Shown here: in pieces, positions 61,388 through 64,000 of the stretch
How the letters are laid out: every line of letters starts with the position of its first letter
How positions within the stretch are numbered: position 1 is the first letter of the stretch
Origin: Paraburkholderia aromaticivorans
GTDB lineage: Bacteria > Pseudomonadota > Gammaproteobacteria > Burkholderiales > Burkholderiaceae
Assembly (NCBI RefSeq): GCF_002278075.1
Contig: NZ_CP022994.1
Coordinates: 88,438 to 152,437, forward strand
Length of the DNA stretch: 64,000 bases
Reading direction: 5' to 3'
The notes under the pieces: generated by a model
Databases searched by the model: none
The model's input: only the letters and a program-made list of their open reading frames with translations
What the model was told of the DNA's origin: nothing
Program-made: the position numbers and the translations under genes

Positions 61388-63604
61388 CTATTTCCGGCGT
61401 TGTTGCCTAGTCTTTGCGTCGCGGCTTGCCCGCGCCAACTCGGCGGCTCTGGAGCGACGCAGCGCGTCTTGAGCCGCGTCCTTGAGGCGGGCGTCGATTT
61501 TGTATTCGAGCATGATGTCGATTGCCCGGCGCTTGAATTCCTCACTGCCGGTGAGTTCGAACGTGCCGCCATACTTCTCGGCGGCCAGGTGCAGGGCTGC
61601 GGCGATCGCGGAGTTGTCTGCCGCGCCCTTCGCCAACACGTCGATGCGTCTGCCAAGGTCGATGAAGGCGTCGCGGCCGTCGTCGACACGGTACACGACC
61701 GTTCCGTCCCGACGAACGCGGAAATAGATCCCTTCCGCGATGTCACGCGCTGTAGGATCAGCGTCGTCCGGATGAACGATGCCGTCCGCTCCGTCGTTGG
61801 CGAGCGCCCGCTCAAGCTCCTTCGCACGCCGTTTCTCGCTATAGGTGAAGCCACGCAGTTGGCTGATAGCTGCTGCGTCGCCAGTGGCCGCCTGACGCTC
61901 GACCCATTCACGATATGGCTGGCGTCGGTTTGACTGATCGTCGCGCAATGCCTTGCGCTCGTTGCGGATCTCCCGCTGAAGCCGATCGCGTGCGCGCAGC
62001 GTCTCGAAAGCGATCACGCTGTACAGGGCCTTGCGGGCGGCTGGATCGGTCACTGTTTGACGTACCTCGAGGCGACGCTGACGCGCGTCGGCCCGAATCG
62101 CCGCGAACCGGGCCCGGACGTCGGTCGGGTCAAGCCGGCGATAGACGAAGCCGCTTTTGTACTCGTCGTACCGCGCGCGCAGCTCGCGCCGAGCCTCTGC
62201 GCGCTCCTGCCGGCGCTCTTCGCGAACCTTGGGATCGCGTTTCAGTGGTCGATGCTTGTCGTAGGTCAGAACGGAGTCGGTTGTCGACTCGGACGGCTCG
62301 AACGGGCCGAGGCGCTTGACTAGCCTGGCTCTGCCAAGCGCCTCGTGCATGTCACTGGCCTTGATCGGCGTGGTGTCGCCTGAGTTCAGATCAAAGATCG
62401 CGAAGCCCTGCCCCTTCTCGCGCAGTTCGAGACCGTATTTCGCGAGAAGGTTGTGCAGTTGGCGCCAAGTGAGCTGGTCGTTCTTCAGCGCAGCTAGCAG
62501 CGCCTTGCGCGGTTCGCCGCGCGCGTAGGTGAACAGGCTTTCCTGATCGGCATGCCGCTCCATGTCGGCCGCCGGCGTCGGTCGCTTGCCCTTCGTGCTG
62601 GGATCTTTGCTCGCCCAATCGATGACGACTTGGCCGTTACGCTCGAACACGGCGTATGGTCCTTTGTCGTGCTGCCACCCGTTCTGGAGTTCGAGCTCGC
62701 GCATCGCACGATCGAGCTTGAAATAGTCCCGCTCCGGATAGACCGCCGCGAACGTGTCGGGATTGACGCGATTCACGGCGATGTGCAGGTGTGCGTTGTC
62801 GGTATCGCGATGCACGGCGAACACGTACTGATGATCGGCCATGCCGACAGCCGCGAGCGCGTACCTGCCAGAGTCGAAAGCCTGCTCGTCCGTCGGCGAT
62901 TCCGACGACGGCCACGACAGCACGATGTGATACACCGGGTCCTTGACCCGCGGATTCTGTGCCGCGACGGCATTCATTTCGCCGGCAGCGGTCGCCAGCG
63001 ACAGGCAGTTATGTTCGCATGCGACGCCGTTGAGCGTTACGACTCGCTCGGGCTCGCCGAGGAGTCGCCCGAGGTCGGCGACAACATCTGATGCATCTCG
63101 TCCATACCTTCGTTGAGCGGACTCAGCATTAAACGCAAGGTTGGCTCGACGGGCTCGGGCTCGCTCTTGAAAGTCTCGATCAGCTTGCGGAGCCTGTCGG
63201 AGATAGCTTGCTGCTGCTCGTAGATGGTTTCGAGCACGGGCAAGGCTTCGTTGATGTTGATCGCCATCTACGCCTCCTCGTCCACGAGCTGCGTCTTCAA
63301 CTCGCTCGTCAGATCGACCATGTTCTGCCCCATAGGCAGCAACAGCCCTTCGAGCACTTTCAAGACGGACTCGGACGGCATCTGCATCAATAGAATCAGT
63401 TCGTCGAGCAGCGCGCAGATGGTCTTCTGCTCCTGCGAGATGTTCTCGAGCACGCTCAAGAATTTGGTGGTGTCTTCTTCGGTCGCTTGGATCGAGCTCG
63501 TCATTTAGTTTCTCCTGGTCGTCGTCGCGGTTGGTGATGTACTCCACCAGGTCGCCGAAGTCGGACCTGCCGTCTTGGCGTCGCTCGGGGATTTTCGCCA
63601 ACAT
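61388..63604 (-). CDS. nikB: MOB-P relaxase, NikB-like, with C-terminal LPD7 domain
   Basis: The 738-residue protein has the Tyr motif GRSDFGDLVEYITNRDD (Tyr22), VTLNGVACEHNCLSLATAAG, and the metal-binding HRDTDNAHLHIAVNRVNP near residue 265, all as in IncI NikB. It nicks oriT and stays covalently on the DNA. C-terminal residues ~630-710 are LPD7-like (YFRVRRDGTVVYRVDDGRDA, AAEKYGGTFELTGSEEFKRR). Between Tyr22 and the NCL motif lies ~160 residues of Arg/Ala/His/Asp-rich sequence, longer than the ~60 in NikB, because two small genes occupy another frame there. It starts 3 bp after the NikA-like stop. Confidence 0.88.
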   Translation of the reverse strand: MLAKIPERRQDGRSDFGDLVEYITNRDDDQEKLNDELDPSDRRRHHQILERAREHLAGAEDHLRAARRTDSIDADAVRVRLESARRAVAAYGAEHGRSDERVEDAARGRGGVDGDQHQRSLARARNHLRAAASYLRQAPQADRDFQERARARRANLAFNAESAQRRYGRDASDVVADLGRLLGEPERVVTLNGVACEHNCLSLATAAGEMNAVAAQNPRVKDPVYHIVLSWPSSESPTDEQAFDSGRYALAAVGMADHQYVFAVHRDTDNAHLHIAVNRVNPDTFAAVYPERDYFKLDRAMRELELQNGWQHDKGPYAVFERNGQVVIDWASKDPSTKGKRPTPAADMERHADQESLFTYARGEPRKALLAALKNDQLTWRQLHNLLAKYGLELREKGQGFAIFDLNSGDTTPIKASDMHEALGRARLVKRLGPFEPSESTTDSVLTYDKHRPLKRDPKVREERRQERAEARRELRARYDEYKSGFVYRRLDPTDVRARFAAIRADARQRRLEVRQTVTDPAARKALYSVIAFETLRARDRLQREIRNERKALRDDQSNRRQPYREWVERQAATGDAAAISQLRGFTYSEKRRAKELERALANDGADGIVHPDDADPTARDIAEGIYFRVRRDGTVVYRVDDGRDAFIDLGRRIDVLAKGAADNSAIAAALHLAAEKYGGTFELTGSEEFKRRAIDIMLEYKIDARLKDAAQDALRRSRAAELARASRDAKTRQQRRK
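63037..63267 (-). CDS. small nested gene 2 in the +1 frame of the relaxase gene
   Basis: A 76-residue product (MAININEALPVLETIYEQQQ, AISDRLRKLIETFKSEPEPV, NEGMDEMHQML). Its ATG directly follows the TAG of nested gene 1. The last ~15 residues are Ser/Pro-rich, where the relaxase frame (DVVADLGRLLGEPE) looks the more natural, so the overlap of constraint shifts near 63080. Function unknown; probably a small helical protein. Confidence 0.6.
   Translation of the reverse strand: MAININEALPVLETIYEQQQAISDRLRKLIETFKSEPEPVEPTLRLMLSPLNEGMDEMHQMLSPTSGDSSASPSES
63268..63504 (-). CDS. small nested gene 1 in the +1 frame of the relaxase gene
   Basis: A 78-residue product (MTSSIQATEEDTTKFLSVLE, EQKTICALLDELILLMQMPS, LKTQLVDEEA) with strong helical heptads. 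CAGGAG lies seven bases before ATG 63504. GC-rich third positions mark this as the constrained frame. It resembles the next small gene in layout (short N-terminus, SVLENISQEQK versus PVLETIYEQQQ), so the pair may be tandem paralogs. Confidence 0.65.
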   Translation of the reverse strand: MTSSIQATEEDTTKFLSVLENISQEQKTICALLDELILLMQMPSESVLKVLEGLLLPMGQNMVDLTSELKTQLVDEEA

Positions 63605-63607
63605 CGG

Positions 63608-63907
63608 TCAGTCACCGATCCGTGCGATGGCTGCGCGAATTTCAACGAGGACTGCAGCAAACTCTTTGGACAGCACGCCGCCGCCCTCGGTGAACAGATG
63701 TTTTTGCAGTCCGCCGAGGCGGCGCAATTCGTTGATGATGTGCGCCTCCATCTTGCTGCGTGTGCGGCGGCCAAGGCCGCACGCGCGCAAGTATTCCGGC
63801 ACGGTGACGCCGGAATCGGTGGCCTTCTCGCGAAGAATGGCCAACTGTTCGGGCGTCACCCTCACCATTACGTGCTTCGTTTTCTGTCGTTCCTCACTGC
63901 CACTCAC
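63608..63907 (-). CDS. nikA: NikA/MobC-like relaxosome accessory protein
   Basis: The 99-residue protein has an N-terminal ribbon-helix-helix (HVMVRVTPEQLAILREKATD, SGVTVPEYLRACGLG) and a helical tail with INELRRLGGLQKHLF, as in NikA, TraJ(RP4) and MobC proteins. It binds oriT repeats and recruits the relaxase. It starts with GTG at 63907 and precedes the relaxase, the normal order. Confidence 0.88.
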   Translation of the reverse strand: MSGSEERQKTKHVMVRVTPEQLAILREKATDSGVTVPEYLRACGLGRRTRSKMEAHIINELRRLGGLQKHLFTEGGGVLSKEFAAVLVEIRAAIARIGD

Positions 63908-64000
63908 ACTGGACTCTCATGCTGTTGGGGTCTCGGGGCTTCGCCCTGAGCAGGGACGGTAGGCTGCGCAGAGGGAGTGAAACGACTGGTGCGCTGCCGG
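63908..64000. other. candidate oriT region (partly outside the window)
   Basis: The stretch upstream of the nikA-like gene has an inverted repeat CTCGGGGCTTCGCCCTGAG (63932-63950) and an overlapping palindrome CCCTGAGCAGGG (63944-63955). In IncI and IncP plasmids oriT lies upstream of this gene with an inverted repeat beside the nick. I cannot point to a nick site with confidence. Confidence 0.5.

Overview
The window looks like part of a large mobile replicon, a conjugative plasmid or integrative element, from a high-GC betaproteobacterium. Burkholderiaceae (Burkholderia, Paraburkholderia or Caballeronia) is my inference from codon use and gene families; there is no rRNA or other taxonomic marker. 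It falls into three blocks.

Block 1 (1-3825) holds leftward genes for a DUF72 protein, a DndC-like PAPS-reductase-family sulfurtransferase and a short tRNA-guanine-transglycosylase (TGT)-like, DpdA-like protein. The start codon of the last lies inside a transposon end.

Block 2 (3826-26905) is an inserted mosaic. Tn-A (3826-10280) and Tn-B (20184-26905) are Tn3-family transposons. Each has a Tn3 TnpA, a tyrosine recombinase, and a candidate recombination core (two 14-bp arms around 6 bp) just upstream of the recombinase. Tn-A carries a UPF0149-like gene and Tn-B an atypical NarL-type response regulator. Between them lie an IS21-like left end cut by Tn-A, which itself cut an IS6-like element, then a LysR gene and a leftward RND efflux operon (membrane fusion protein, pump, outer-membrane factor) followed by a polyprenyl-synthetase-like gene and an IclR regulator.

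Block 3 (26906-64000) is a conjugative backbone of the type IVB (IncI/Dot-Icm, MPF_I) kind: relaxosome genes nikA/nikB-like, traH-I-J-K-like genes (DotD, DotC, DotB, IcmT), trbA-B-C-like genes (DotM, DsbC-like, DotL), a lytic transglycosylase, DnaG-type primase, topoisomerase III, an exported PLD nuclease, and a second HerA/FtsK-like ATPase. Accessory genes are a second DpdA-like gene, a DarB-like methylase-helicase, a metallopeptidase-zeta toxin fusion, a RelE/ParE toxin with a fused antitoxin, and a GHKL ATPase joined to an HExxH domain.

Most notable: (i) both DpdA-like genes point the same way and sit at the two outer borders of the transposon block, so one DNA-modification region may have been split by it; (ii) small genes with strong ribosome sites are nested in the +1 phase inside the methylase-helicase gene and the relaxase gene, with similar junctions; (iii) a duplicated ~375-bp promoter/leader module carries a TACGTA palindrome over the -35 box.
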